From Pseudomonas paralactis (GTDB taxonomy: Bacteria > Pseudomonadota > Gammaproteobacteria > Pseudomonadales > Pseudomonadaceae), in the NCBI RefSeq assembly GCF_001439735.1, contig NZ_JYLN01000005.1, positions 1 to 64,000 on the forward strand: 64,000 nt of DNA, written 5' to 3'. The position numbers were made by a program, and so were the translations under genes. Shown piece by piece: positions 1 to 7,890 of this stretch. The number at the start of each line of letters is the position of its first letter. The stretch's first letter is position 1. The notes under the pieces were generated by a model. It was given only the letters and a program-made list of their open reading frames with translations, made no database searches and was not told the DNA's origin.

Positions 1-92
1 TCGGCTGACAAAGACTGATTGATCGTCGTATGCTTTTTCATGGGCTCGCCCTCGCTGTCGTTGGCTTCTATAAGAATGCCACCGTGGCGCAT
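1..92 (-). CDS. Possible start of an unrecognised gene (partial)
   Basis: An ATG at 92 on the minus strand, preceded by a GAGG ribosome-binding-like motif about 8 bases upstream, opens a frame that stays open to the window edge (about 30 codons, beginning MRHGGILIEAND). It lies just downstream of, and in the same direction as, the nucleoside permease gene. I do not recognise the product. It could be a real small gene or a chance frame. Confidence 0.2.
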   Translation of the reverse strand, partial: MRHGGILIEANDSEGEPMKKHTTINQSLSA

Positions 93-135
93 AGACGCCT
101 CGGCTTGGGCGAGTCCATCTAATTACAGCAGATCT

Positions 136-1167
136 TTACTCGACCTCGGGTACGCCTTTTTCCCATGCCGACCAATGTTTCACAATCGCCTGCACTAACG
201 GGTTGCCCGTGCGGTACAGGTTCTCCAGGGCCGGTGCAAAGCCACCCTGGTCCGCATACTTGAGCAGGTTGTCGACCTCGCTGTAACCCGGATAAGGCCG
301 GTCAAAGTCGGAGCCTGCGCGCACCACGGCCAGGCGCTGGATGTCCACCAGACCCTCGCGACTGGCGCGTAGCAGGGCTTCATAAGTGGAGTTGTCCTCC
401 TGCTGGGTGGTGCAGTATTCGCCTTTATTGTCGGTGAGCAACTTGGTCCAGACTTCGGCGCGTTCGCTCAGGCGGGTGCCGGAGAACCAGGTGTTGCCCG
501 CCAGCGTGTCGCAACGCGTGACTTGCGGCGGCTGGTTGGCCGGCGCTTGGGGGTAGTGCTTGCGCCAGGCGGCGGATTCTTTGCTTTCGGTCAGCTCTAC
601 CTTGTGCGACAAGGCAAACGCCTTGGCTTGCAGCTTGGGGTTGAGCTCGAACACTTCGGTCTTGTAGTCCAGCGGTGGCTTTTCGTTGGGCCCCTTGGTG
701 TTGATGCCGATATAACCGGTCGGCCAGTCTTTGGGCGCATCCCGTGAGTCCAGCTCCCACTGGGTGCCGAACTCCACCAGGTAATGGGCCCAGGCAGCGG
801 TGCCGATGGTGCCGTGCTTGGGGCTGATGCCGGCGATACCGGCGATCAGGAAGTAGCTCTGGCGCAGGTCGAATTTGGGCGACAAGGCCAGGGCCAGGGT
901 CGACGCAGCGGCGTTGGTCTGGCCCATGCCGGTTACCAGCAGGCATACGTCCCGGGTGTTGCAGCGAATCACCGGGTAGTCGGCAGACAGCCCCGGCACG
1001 CGTACTTCCTGCTTGAGTTCCAGGCGGTCGATCCAGGTTTGCGCCTCGGGGGCGAACATGGTGATCAACATTACCTTGGGTTTGATCGGTTCCGGGTTAT
1101 CCGCCAGCACCATGTGGGGCAGCAGGGCGAGGCCGACGGCCAGCGAGATACGAGTCAGTGCCTTCAT
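136..1167 (-). CDS. Purine nucleoside permease-like periplasmic protein (NUP family)
   Basis: A 343-residue protein with an N-terminal Sec signal peptide (positive MKALTR, hydrophobic stretch, cleavage near VLA-D). The mature part resembles the NUP family of purine nucleoside permeases, whose fold is related to nucleoside phosphorylases; the glycine-rich segments TGMGQTNAAAS and IAGIAGISPKHG fit that family. It starts 14 bases downstream of the Tsx-like channel gene and probably shares its transcript, which suggests both handle exogenous nucleosides. The family name comes from a yeast transporter. In bacteria with a signal peptide it is more plausibly a periplasmic nucleoside-binding or nucleoside-cleaving protein; that is inference. 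Confidence 0.75.
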   Translation of the reverse strand: MKALTRISLAVGLALLPHMVLADNPEPIKPKVMLITMFAPEAQTWIDRLELKQEVRVPGLSADYPVIRCNTRDVCLLVTGMGQTNAAASTLALALSPKFDLRQSYFLIAGIAGISPKHGTIGTAAWAHYLVEFGTQWELDSRDAPKDWPTGYIGINTKGPNEKPPLDYKTEVFELNPKLQAKAFALSHKVELTESKESAAWRKHYPQAPANQPPQVTRCDTLAGNTWFSGTRLSERAEVWTKLLTDNKGEYCTTQQEDNSTYEALLRASREGLVDIQRLAVVRAGSDFDRPYPGYSEVDNLLKYADQGGFAPALENLYRTGNPLVQAIVKHWSAWEKGVPEVE

Positions 1168-1181
1168 GTACAGCTCCTTGA

Positions 1182-2132
1182 TCAGAATTGGTAACCCACA
1201 CCGGCGTAGTAACCCCAGCCATCGGAGCGGGCGCGGAAGTTGCCTTCGCCGAAATTCAACTCGCTGCCGTCTTCCCAGTTGCCACCGTTGTGAAAGTAAC
1301 GACCCACCAGGGTAAAACGCAGGTGGGTGAACGAGTACAGCAACACGTTGGTCGCCACCAGGGAGTTGGCGGTGCGCGCCGGGTTGTCCTTGTGCAGATC
1401 CGAGCCGAAATCGTAGTTGGTAAAGCCGATATAGGTCAGCGAAGCACCGTTGTCGAACTTGCCGATCGGCACGATGTACTTCATCTGCGCGCGGTAGCCA
1501 TCCCAGGAATATTCATTGCTGGCGCCGTAGTTTTCCCACTGGTAGCGGCCATAGAAGTTGGCCGACAGATTAACCCGCGAGTGTGTGTCGATATCGGTGC
1601 CCAGGCCGCTGTACAAGGTGTTGGCGCGGTTTTCTTTATGACTGCCGTGATCGTAAATCCAGTCGAAGGCCACATACCACTCCTTGAACGGGCCGATTGC
1701 CAGGCTGCGTCCTGCGAGGTAGTCGATGGAAATCCGCGGTTCGTGCTCCATGAACACTGGCGAGCCATGGTCCCACACACCTTTGTCATTACTGTTACCG
1801 ATGGTGAGGATCTTCGGCACGTCGATGTAGCCATACAGCTCAAAGGGCCCCTTGCGGCCGAAGTATTCGTATTCCAGGTAGACATCGTCCTGAGGCTTGG
1901 GGCCGAAGCTGATGTCTTTGCTGCCGATCAGCGTCAGGTCCTGGTTGAACCATTCCGACAGGTAAACGCCTTTTTTCGCTGGCGGGCTGGCCTCAGGGCT
2001 AAGGGTTTCGCCCTGGGCTGAGTCATCGGCAGGGTTTTGCTGCGCCAAAATGGGGCTACTGAGTACTCCCGTAACGGCGGCCAGTAGCAAGGAAACACCA
2101 AGGCAAGCACGAGGCTTAGAGGTGAGATGCAT
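1182..2132 (-). CDS. Tsx-like nucleoside-specific outer-membrane channel
   Basis: A 316-residue protein with a signal peptide (cleavage near PILAQ), a short acidic/proline linker, then alternating beta-strand-like segments rich in Tyr, Trp and Gly, ending in an aromatic C-terminus (GYYAGVGYQF) typical of outer-membrane barrels. Length and the FDWIYDHG-type motifs fit the nucleoside-specific channel-forming (Tsx) family. It is the first gene of a likely two-gene nucleoside-uptake operon, and a LacI/PurR-type palindrome lies about 75 bases upstream of its ATG. Substrate is inferred from family and neighbour. Confidence 0.8.
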   Translation of the reverse strand: MHLTSKPRACLGVSLLLAAVTGVLSSPILAQQNPADDSAQGETLSPEASPPAKKGVYLSEWFNQDLTLIGSKDISFGPKPQDDVYLEYEYFGRKGPFELYGYIDVPKILTIGNSNDKGVWDHGSPVFMEHEPRISIDYLAGRSLAIGPFKEWYVAFDWIYDHGSHKENRANTLYSGLGTDIDTHSRVNLSANFYGRYQWENYGASNEYSWDGYRAQMKYIVPIGKFDNGASLTYIGFTNYDFGSDLHKDNPARTANSLVATNVLLYSFTHLRFTLVGRYFHNGGNWEDGSELNFGEGNFRARSDGWGYYAGVGYQF

Positions 2133-2206
2133 TGAAAGTCCTTATTCGTACGCGGTTTATGCCCGATTCGTCGGGTAGGGCTGAACTTGGCGGTCAAGTT
2201 CGTTCC

Positions 2207-2218
2207 GCAAACGTTTGC
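2207..2218. promoter_or_regulatory. PurR/LacI-family-like operator palindrome
   Basis: The perfect 12-base palindrome GCAAACGTTTGC matches the core of the PurR operator and of many LacI-family operators with a central CG. It sits 75 bases upstream of the nucleoside channel gene, where it could repress nucleoside uptake. Which regulator binds is unknown. Confidence 0.55.
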
Positions 2219-2325
2219 ACAGGTTGTACCAACTTGTGTCAATGGCTTGAACTGTTTGGAAAAAATGCGAATTAGCGGACGATTTGGTCAGAAATCAGCG
2301 GACGACCTTGGCGACAGGGGGTGAA

Positions 2326-2385
2326 TACGTGCATCGCAGTCTGCCGCAGACCTACAACGTGGATGGCGGCAACTGGATGAACTGA
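2326..2385 (+). pseudogene. Relic of an SDR (sorbitol dehydrogenase-like) gene, C-terminal tail only
   Basis: A short in-frame stretch between two stop codons reads ...QTYNVDGGNWMN and stop. NVDGG followed by a few residues and the end is the characteristic C-terminus of short-chain dehydrogenases, and QTYNVDGGNWM is close to the end of polyol (sorbitol/galactitol) SDRs as I remember them. No upstream SDR coding sequence remains in this frame, so it appears to be a deletion remnant. Confidence 0.4.
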
Positions 2386-2452
2386 AGCCATGCGCCGTTC
2401 AAAATGGTGGAGGCGGGTTGCCTGATGCCAGTCAGTTAAGACAACCAATAAC

Positions 2453-2546
2453 TGTGGCGAGGGGAGCTTGCTTGCGCTGGGCTGCGGAGCGGCGCCAAAT
2501 CTTGGGAGCGCTTCGCACTCCAACGGGAGCAAGCTCCCTCGCCACA
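2453..2546. repeat. REPIN-like inverted repeat
   Basis: Outer arms starting TGTGGCGAGGGGAGCTTGC (2453 onward) and ending GGGAGCAAGCTCCCTCGCCACA-like (2525-2546) are inverted copies with a one-base length difference, separated by about 50 bases. This is the form of doublet REP elements scattered between genes in P. fluorescens-group chromosomes. Confidence 0.75.
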
Positions 2547-2583
2547 GGTCCGGCGTCACAGCAAGATTGCGTCTATACCTGTT

Positions 2584-2639
2584 CCCCGATGAGGGTGTTG
2601 CCAGCCACGTGGCAAGTGACTGACACTTCGTCATCGGGG
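2584..2639. repeat. Core remnant of a second REPIN
   Basis: CCCCGATGA (2584-2592) pairs with TCATCGGGG (2631-2639), and GCCACGTGGC (2604-2613) is a perfect inner palindrome. The order CCCGATGAGGG ... TGACTGACAC ... ATCGGG matches the inner part of the complete REPIN at 56671-56759, so it looks like the same family with the outer GTGGGAGG arms lost. It ends about 30 bases upstream of the nicotinamidase start. Confidence 0.5.
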
Positions 2640-2670
2640 GCATGCCCCTACCGCCATTGATGTGAACGTC

Positions 2671-3378
2671 ATGACCCTTTCGAAAACCGCCATCGCTTCA
2701 TTCGACGTCGACGCGCAGAAAAGCTTCACGCCTTTGTGCCCCAATGAATTGCCGGTGGTCGGAGGCGACCGCATTGGCGCCGAACTCAACTACATGGCCA
2801 GCCTCGCCGGTCATCGCATCGGCAGCAAGGACGCCCACACCCCGCACGCCCCCTGGGTGGTTGCGCAGCACAGCGAGATGTTGCAACCCACCGGCCTTGC
2901 CCACGCCGATGTCACTTGGGTCAGCCACTGCGTACCGGGTACCGAAGGCTTTGCATTGCTCGACGAACTGCCAATGCCTTATGACTATGACTACTTCGTC
3001 TGGAAGGGCGTCGAACCCAACCTGCACCCATATGGCGCCTGCTACCACGACCTGCATGACAAACTGTCCACCGGCGTCATCGAGTACCTCAAGGCCCGAG
3101 AGGTGATGCGCGTGATCGTCGGCGGCCTGGCCCTGGACTATTGCGTCAAGACCACCGCGTTGCAGTTGCTCAAGGCCGGCCTGCAAGTGGTCCTGCACCT
3201 GCCGGCTTGTCGCAGCATCAGCGAGGAGGGCGGTGTACAGGCGGTCAATGAGTTGCTCAAGGCGGGTGCTGTTATCAGCAGCACCCGCGAAGAACTGGCC
3301 GCGATTGCGCAGGGCTCACACCTCAACGCTCAATCGAGCGACTCCACCGCGCATTCCACTTCGGTCGGGCCTGGTTAA
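2671..3378 (+). CDS. pncA: Nicotinamidase / isochorismatase-family hydrolase
   Basis: A 235-residue cytoplasmic hydrolase predicted to convert nicotinamide to nicotinate for NAD salvage. Visible family features are the catalytic Asp region FDVDAQKSF near the N-terminus, the metal-binding stretch around KDAHTPHAPW, and the nucleophile region GGLALDYCVKTTA with the catalytic Cys. An ATG at 2671 is preferred over the GTG at 2662. The last 30 or so residues (HLNAQSSDSTAHSTS...) are low-complexity and overlap the convergent solute-binding gene by 56 bases, so the 3' end may be a recent extension. No adjacent NAD gene is present. Confidence 0.8.
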   Translation: MTLSKTAIASFDVDAQKSFTPLCPNELPVVGGDRIGAELNYMASLAGHRIGSKDAHTPHAPWVVAQHSEMLQPTGLAHADVTWVSHCVPGTEGFALLDELPMPYDYDYFVWKGVEPNLHPYGACYHDLHDKLSTGVIEYLKAREVMRVIVGGLALDYCVKTTALQLLKAGLQVVLHLPACRSISEEGGVQAVNELLKAGAVISSTREELAAIAQGSHLNAQSSDSTAHSTSVGPG

Positions 3379-4354
3379 CCTGGTCCCAATCAATCGAAAT
3401 CGCCGTCTGCAAATAGCCTTGCATGGCCTCCACTCGCGCACGGGTTTTTTCGGTGGTGGGGGTGGTTGGGTTCGACGGGATCTGGTCACCTTCTTCCAAT
3501 GCCGGTGCCTGGGCTTGGGCGGTCAGCAGGAACGCCGCGAGCTTCTGCGCCAGTTCCGGCTGGTCATTGCGTGCGATCACGCACTCGGCCACGTTCAGCA
3601 CCACGGCGCCCTCTTTGGGTTGGGCGTACTCCATCGGCACGCCGAGCAGCTTCTGCGTGGCGACCTGAGTCGGCGTGAGCGGGAAGATCGCGGCTTCGTC
3701 GGTTTGCACCATCTCGGAGATCTTCGCTGAGCTGGCGATGTATTCCAGTACGTTGGGGCCGACACTGGTTGGCCAGGCCTTGAAGCCGGGCTCCACGTTG
3801 GTTTCGTCGCCACCCTGGATACGGTTGAACATCAGAAACCCGTGCAAGCCGAAAGTGGAGGAGGCCAGGGACTGGAAGACTACCTTGTCCTTGAAGCGCG
3901 GGTCGGCCAGGTCCATCCACGAGGTGGGCGCGGCCCAACCTTTGTCCTTGAACATCTTGGCGTTGTAACCCAGGCCGGTGACGCCCAGGGTCACGGCCAC
4001 GGCTTCGTCCTTGATTCTGGCCTTGGCCGGAATTTGCTCCAGGGTCGGGTTTGGCGTGAGCTTGTCGCACAGGCCCATGGAGATGGCGCGGTACATGATG
4101 CCGTCGTCGAGGAACATCACGTGCATCTGCGGGTTGGCCTTGTTGGCCTGGACCTTGGCAAGGATGTCCGAGGAGGTACCGGGTACGATCACCACCTTGA
4201 CGTTGTTGGCTTTCTCGAAGGCGGGCAGCACCTTGTCGGCGTACACCCGCTCCATGGTTCCGCCGTTCATGCCCAGGTACAGCGTGGGTGCGGCATGGGC
4301 GGTGCCGGTGAGCAAGGCGAGGGACAAGCAGGATAAAGCGATACGTGAGTGCAT
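3323..4354 (-). CDS. ABC transporter periplasmic solute-binding protein (family 1, polyamine-type)
   Basis: A 343-residue extracellular binding protein with a signal peptide (cleavage near AHA-AP). The start of the mature part (TLYLGMNGGTMERVYADKVL) and the segment VTGLGYNAKMFKDKGW are typical of spermidine/putrescine or Fe-type family 1 binding proteins. It is the last gene of the minus-strand operon running from 9761, placed after the oxidoreductase subunits rather than next to the permeases, and presumably delivers their substrate. The ligand cannot be read from the sequence; polyamines, opines and other amino compounds are possible. Confidence 0.8.
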   Translation of the reverse strand: MHSRIALSCLSLALLTGTAHAAPTLYLGMNGGTMERVYADKVLPAFEKANNVKVVIVPGTSSDILAKVQANKANPQMHVMFLDDGIMYRAISMGLCDKLTPNPTLEQIPAKARIKDEAVAVTLGVTGLGYNAKMFKDKGWAAPTSWMDLADPRFKDKVVFQSLASSTFGLHGFLMFNRIQGGDETNVEPGFKAWPTSVGPNVLEYIASSAKISEMVQTDEAAIFPLTPTQVATQKLLGVPMEYAQPKEGAVVLNVAECVIARNDQPELAQKLAAFLLTAQAQAPALEEGDQIPSNPTTPTTEKTRARVEAMQGYLQTAISIDWDQVNQARPKWNARWSRSIER

Positions 4355-4367
4355 GGATCTTTTCCTC

Positions 4368-5465
4368 TCAGGCTTGGAAACGACGGATGGAAAACGCTTC
4401 TATGGGTTGGCGGCTGGCCCCTTCGCAGACGATCTCTGCCAGGGCTTCACCGACCGCGGGCCCGAGCTGGAACCCGGCGCCGGCAAAGCCGAAACCGTGG
4501 AGCAGGCCAGGTTGGGTGCTGCTGGGACCGATCACCGGTTCGTGATCGGGCAAGTAACCTTCGGTCCCGCTCCAGGTCCGAATCGCCTGGGCGCCTTTGA
4601 GAAAGGGGTAGAGTTCGCCGGCATTGCGCAGAATCTCCAATAGCGCCGCCTGACCTGGCCTGGCTTTTTGCGGACCGAGTGCAAAGCCGCGACCGCCGCC
4701 GAGGATGCAGTTGCCCCTGGCGACTTGTCGCGCATAGATTCCCCCACCCTCGACACCGGTACTGACAGTCATCACCACGGGTAGTGGTTCAGTCACCAGC
4801 ATCGCCGGGTGCGCCGAGGTGATCGGCACCGGTTCGCCAAACTGCGCGGCGACGCTGCCGGCCCAGGCGCCGGCGCAGTTGAGCAGCCAGGGAGCTTGCA
4901 GATGCAGGCCATTGGCGCAGTGCACCTGGAACAGGTGGCTGTTGTGTTCGATGCGGACCACTTCGGCTTGCTCGTATACCTCGGCGCCATGGCGCAGCGC
5001 GGCACGGGCAAAGGCAGGGGCCACCAGACGCGGGTTGGCATGTCCGTCGTCCGGGCACAAGGAAGCGCCCACTGCCACGTCGCCCACCCAGGGGAAGCGC
5101 CTGCGCAACGCGGTGCGGTCCAACAGCTGCAAGCCCAGGTCGAAGCCACGGGTTTGCTCGGCATAGGCTTGCAGCGCGGCAAAATCTTCGGGGCTGCGTG
5201 CCAGCTTCAAATGCCCGCAGCGTACGTACTCGCCACTGATGCCAATCAAACCTGGCAAGTCGGCCCACAATTGATGGGCGCGCTGCGACAACGGTAACTG
5301 ATGCAAGGGCCGACCCTGGCGCCGCACGCCGCCATAATTGACGCCACTGGAATGCGAGCCGCAAAAATCCCGTTCCACCAGCGCCACGCGCTGACCCTTC
5401 TGAGCAAGCATCAAGGCGGCGGATGCGCCGACGATCCCGCCGCCCAGTACGATGACGTCAATCAC
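4368..5465 (-). CDS. FAD-dependent amino-acid/opine oxidase subunit (DAO family, beta-type)
   Basis: A 365-residue DAO-family flavoprotein starting at GTG 5465: the dinucleotide-binding motif VIVLGGGIVGASAA begins at residue 4, and a longer upstream frame has no such fold. Motifs DDGHANPRLVAPAFARAA and the C-terminal HGFGFAGAGFQLGPAVGEAL fit glycine/sarcosine/opine oxidase beta subunits. It overlaps the preceding FAD/NAD gene by 4 bases (GTGA), indicating translational coupling and a complex with the subunits at 5462-6805 and 6802-7092. The complex probably oxidises the C-N bond of an imported amino compound. HcnC of cyanide synthase is a homologue with the same layout, but the transporter context argues for catabolism. 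Confidence 0.8.
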   Translation of the reverse strand: MIDVIVLGGGIVGASAALMLAQKGQRVALVERDFCGSHSSGVNYGGVRRQGRPLHQLPLSQRAHQLWADLPGLIGISGEYVRCGHLKLARSPEDFAALQAYAEQTRGFDLGLQLLDRTALRRRFPWVGDVAVGASLCPDDGHANPRLVAPAFARAALRHGAEVYEQAEVVRIEHNSHLFQVHCANGLHLQAPWLLNCAGAWAGSVAAQFGEPVPITSAHPAMLVTEPLPVVMTVSTGVEGGGIYARQVARGNCILGGGRGFALGPQKARPGQAALLEILRNAGELYPFLKGAQAIRTWSGTEGYLPDHEPVIGPSSTQPGLLHGFGFAGAGFQLGPAVGEALAEIVCEGASRQPIEAFSIRRFQA

Positions 5466-6805
5466 GGCTGTTCCTCCACGCCAAAGGGCAGCGGCTTGAT
5501 GGGCGCCTGGCCTCGCAGGCGTCCGATGTGTGCGATGCCACGCCCGCTGCGCTGGGCAACAATTTCCGCTGCCGCCAACCCGCACATACGCCCCTGGCAG
5601 CGGCCCATGCCAACGCGGCAATGGGCTTTAACCCGGTTGATTTCCCAGTGACCCTCGTCCACCACTGCCCGCACTTCACCGACGCTGACCTCTTCGCAGC
5701 GGCAAAGAATCAGTTCGTCGGGGGCTTGCACGGCCCACTGTTCAGGGAACGGGAATGCGGTTTCCAGGCCCTGGCGAAAGCGCTGGATATTCGCCAGTTG
5801 CTTGACCAACGTATCGCGCCGATGCCGATCGACACTGACACCGGCATCCTCCAGCAGCGCCAACGCTGCACATTCGCCGGCGATCTGCGCCGCATCCGCG
5901 CCCATGATCCCGGCGCCATCGCCAGCCAGATATACCGCCTCGACGCTGCTGCGCCCGGTACTGTCGCGTTGTGGCAGCCAGGCGCGGTTGAGGCTGTTCC
6001 AGGCAAACTCACAACCGAGCAGGTCCGCCAGTTGCGTTTCGCTGCGCAGGGCATGAGCGAAGGCTACCGCATCGCATTCCAGGGTTTGCTCGCCCCAGCG
6101 AATGCCCTGCACCCGTTGCTCTCCCTTGATCTGCGCCAGCGTTGCGTCCTGATGCACGGCTATCCCATGGGCGGTCAGCCACGCGCGGTAATACAAACCC
6201 TTGGCCAGGGTCGCCGGTTGCCTGAGCAACGCCGGTAATGCGCGACACTGAGCGCTGAACGGCGCACTGTCGAGCACTGCCATCACCTTGGCGCCGGCCT
6301 GGGCGTATTGGTAGGCGACGAGATAAAGCAGTGGCCCGGAACCACAAAACACCACGCGCTCGCCAATTGCGCAGCCCTGGTATTTCAAGGCAATTTGCGC
6401 CGCGCCCAGGCTGTAGACACCCGGCAATGTCCACCCCGGCACCGGCAGGATGCGGTCGGTGGCGCCGGTGGCAACGATGATGCGTGAATACTCGACGCTG
6501 TCGGTGCGATTGTTGTTGAGCAGGTCCAGGCGTTTGTTTTCGGCGTTCCACACCAGGGTTTGCGCTCGGTAGTCAATTAACGGTGCGAGCTCGTCCAGGG
6601 TGCGATGCACGGCCTGCGCCTTGCCTGCCTCGAAGCCGTAAAGCTGTCTGGCCGAGCGCTGGAAATTGGCCGGTTGGCGCCGATAAACCTGCCCTCCACC
6701 GCGCGGGCTCTCATCGATCAGACAGGGCGTTATGCCGTGGTCAAGCAGCGTACGTGCGGCAGTAATGCCCGCCGGTCCTGCACCTACGATCACCACAGGC
6801 TTCAT
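5462..6805 (-). CDS. FAD/NAD(P)-dependent oxidoreductase with BFD-like [2Fe-2S] C-terminus (alpha subunit)
   Basis: A 447-residue subunit starting at ATG 6805 with the FAD-binding motif VVIVGAGPAGITAA at its N-terminus and a second dinucleotide site (VFCGSGPLLYLVAYQYAQAG). The C-terminus has a Cys-rich motif, CRCEEV ... CRVGMGRCQGRMC, typical of the BFD-like iron-sulfur segment of opine oxidase OoxA, hydroxyproline dehydrogenase alpha and HcnB. The start overlaps the stop of the ferredoxin-like gene by 4 bases and its stop overlaps the beta subunit start. It likely passes electrons from the DAO-type subunit through iron-sulfur centres to the respiratory chain. I rejected a longer in-frame start (to 6925) because its extra residues are antisense to the ferredoxin gene and unlike any fold. 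Confidence 0.82.
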   Translation of the reverse strand: MKPVVIVGAGPAGITAARTLLDHGITPCLIDESPRGGGQVYRRQPANFQRSARQLYGFEAGKAQAVHRTLDELAPLIDYRAQTLVWNAENKRLDLLNNNRTDSVEYSRIIVATGATDRILPVPGWTLPGVYSLGAAQIALKYQGCAIGERVVFCGSGPLLYLVAYQYAQAGAKVMAVLDSAPFSAQCRALPALLRQPATLAKGLYYRAWLTAHGIAVHQDATLAQIKGEQRVQGIRWGEQTLECDAVAFAHALRSETQLADLLGCEFAWNSLNRAWLPQRDSTGRSSVEAVYLAGDGAGIMGADAAQIAGECAALALLEDAGVSVDRHRRDTLVKQLANIQRFRQGLETAFPFPEQWAVQAPDELILCRCEEVSVGEVRAVVDEGHWEINRVKAHCRVGMGRCQGRMCGLAAAEIVAQRSGRGIAHIGRLRGQAPIKPLPFGVEEQP

Positions 6806-7092
6806 GGCTGACGTCCAGGATCGCGACTGATCGCGTGGCCTTCTTCGAGCAAGGTCGAGCAGGCGCGTACCCGACGCCCATCTGCAAGCCGCACCCAGCA
6901 GTCCTGGCACGCGCCCATCAGGCAAAACCCGGCGCGCCGCTCGGCGCTGAAATCGCTGCCGCGCAAGTGATCCGCGCAGGTCAGCATCGCAGTCAGCAAG
7001 GTATCCCCGAGCAAACCGGTGGCGGGCTGGCCGTCGAGGGTGAACGCCAGGGCAGGGCGCTGGGTTTCGGTCAGTCGCTTGAACAACGCCAT
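6802..7092 (-). CDS. Small [2Fe-2S] ferredoxin-like subunit (OoxG/HcnA-like, gamma)
   Basis: A 96-residue protein with a plant-type [2Fe-2S] arrangement: G-F-C-L-M-G-A-C-Q-D-C-W followed by the fourth Cys in RRVRACSTL. The N-terminal FTLDGQPATGLLGDTLLTAML is the usual start of this fold. It matches the short iron-sulfur subunit of opine oxidases, hydroxyproline dehydrogenase and HcnA. It overlaps neighbours on both sides by 1 to 4 bases, so it is embedded in a coupled operon with the two flavin subunits. Confidence 0.85.
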   Translation of the reverse strand: MALFKRLTETQRPALAFTLDGQPATGLLGDTLLTAMLTCADHLRGSDFSAERRAGFCLMGACQDCWVRLADGRRVRACSTLLEEGHAISRDPGRQP

Positions 7093-7886
7093 CAGTGTTT
7101 CCCCACCAGGACGCGGTCCAGACCGTAGACCCGATCGAGTAGGATCATGGTGGCTGCGGTGAGTGCGATCACCAGCGCCGATACCGCCGCCATCATCGGG
7201 TCGATGGACTCGGTGGCATACACGTACATGCGCACCGGCAGGGTTTGCGTGGCCGGCGAACTGACGAAAATCGACAGGGTCACCTCATCGAAACTGTTGA
7301 TGAACGCCAGCAACCAGCCACCGGCCACTCCAGGCAGAATCATCGGCAAAGTGATCTGCCGAAACAGCGTGAACCGCCCGGCTCCCAGGGATTGGGCGGC
7401 CTGTTCGGCACTGCGATCAATGCCGATGGCTGCGGCCAGCACCAGGCGCAGCACATAGGGAGTGATGATCACCACGTGCGCCAGCATCAACCAGGTAAAG
7501 CTGCCATTGACGCCCATCAGCGCAAACAGGCGCAGCATCGCCACCCCCAGCACCAGGTGCGGGATGATGATCGGCGACAGAAACAGTGCACTGAAAAAGT
7601 TGCGCCCCGGGAACGTATAGCGACTGATCGCCAAGGCCGCCGGTACCGCAATCAAGGTCGCCAGGGTTGCGGCAGTAAACGCCAGCACCAGGCTGTTATA
7701 AAACGCCTGAATAAAGTCGGCGCGTTCGAACACGGCGCGAAACCAGCGCAGGGAAAAGCCCGATGTGGGCAGGCTCAGGGTGTTTTCCGGTGTAAACGCC
7801 ACCAGGCACACCACCACCAGCGGCGCCATCATGAACAGCACCACCAAAGCATGAAAACCGAGGGCCAAAGGACCGTTTCTGGACAT
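7092..7886 (-). CDS. ABC transporter permease (PotC-like)
   Basis: A 264-residue inner-membrane permease with about six hydrophobic helices. The EAA loop can be seen around AAQSLGAGRFTLFRQITLPM, the contact site for the ATPase. It follows the sister permease by 4 bases, and its stop codon overlaps the ferredoxin start (TGATG). With the ATPase at 8733-9761 and the binding protein at 3323-4354 it forms one importer of the spermidine/putrescine class. Substrate unknown. Confidence 0.88.
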   Translation of the reverse strand: MSRNGPLALGFHALVVLFMMAPLVVVCLVAFTPENTLSLPTSGFSLRWFRAVFERADFIQAFYNSLVLAFTAATLATLIAVPAALAISRYTFPGRNFFSALFLSPIIIPHLVLGVAMLRLFALMGVNGSFTWLMLAHVVIITPYVLRLVLAAAIGIDRSAEQAAQSLGAGRFTLFRQITLPMILPGVAGGWLLAFINSFDEVTLSIFVSSPATQTLPVRMYVYATESIDPMMAAVSALVIALTAATMILLDRVYGLDRVLVGKH

Positions 7887-7890
7887 GCGC

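Noticed and set aside
2272..2643. A 123-codon minus-strand frame in the gap before the nicotinamidase gene
   Set aside because: It runs through two REP-type palindromes and has no recognisable protein features.
4368..7092. Calling the flavin/iron-sulfur genes hcnABC (hydrogen cyanide synthase)
   Set aside because: The subunit layout is the same, but the genes are fused by overlap to an ABC importer and binding protein and regulated beside an IclR gene, which fits uptake and catabolism better.
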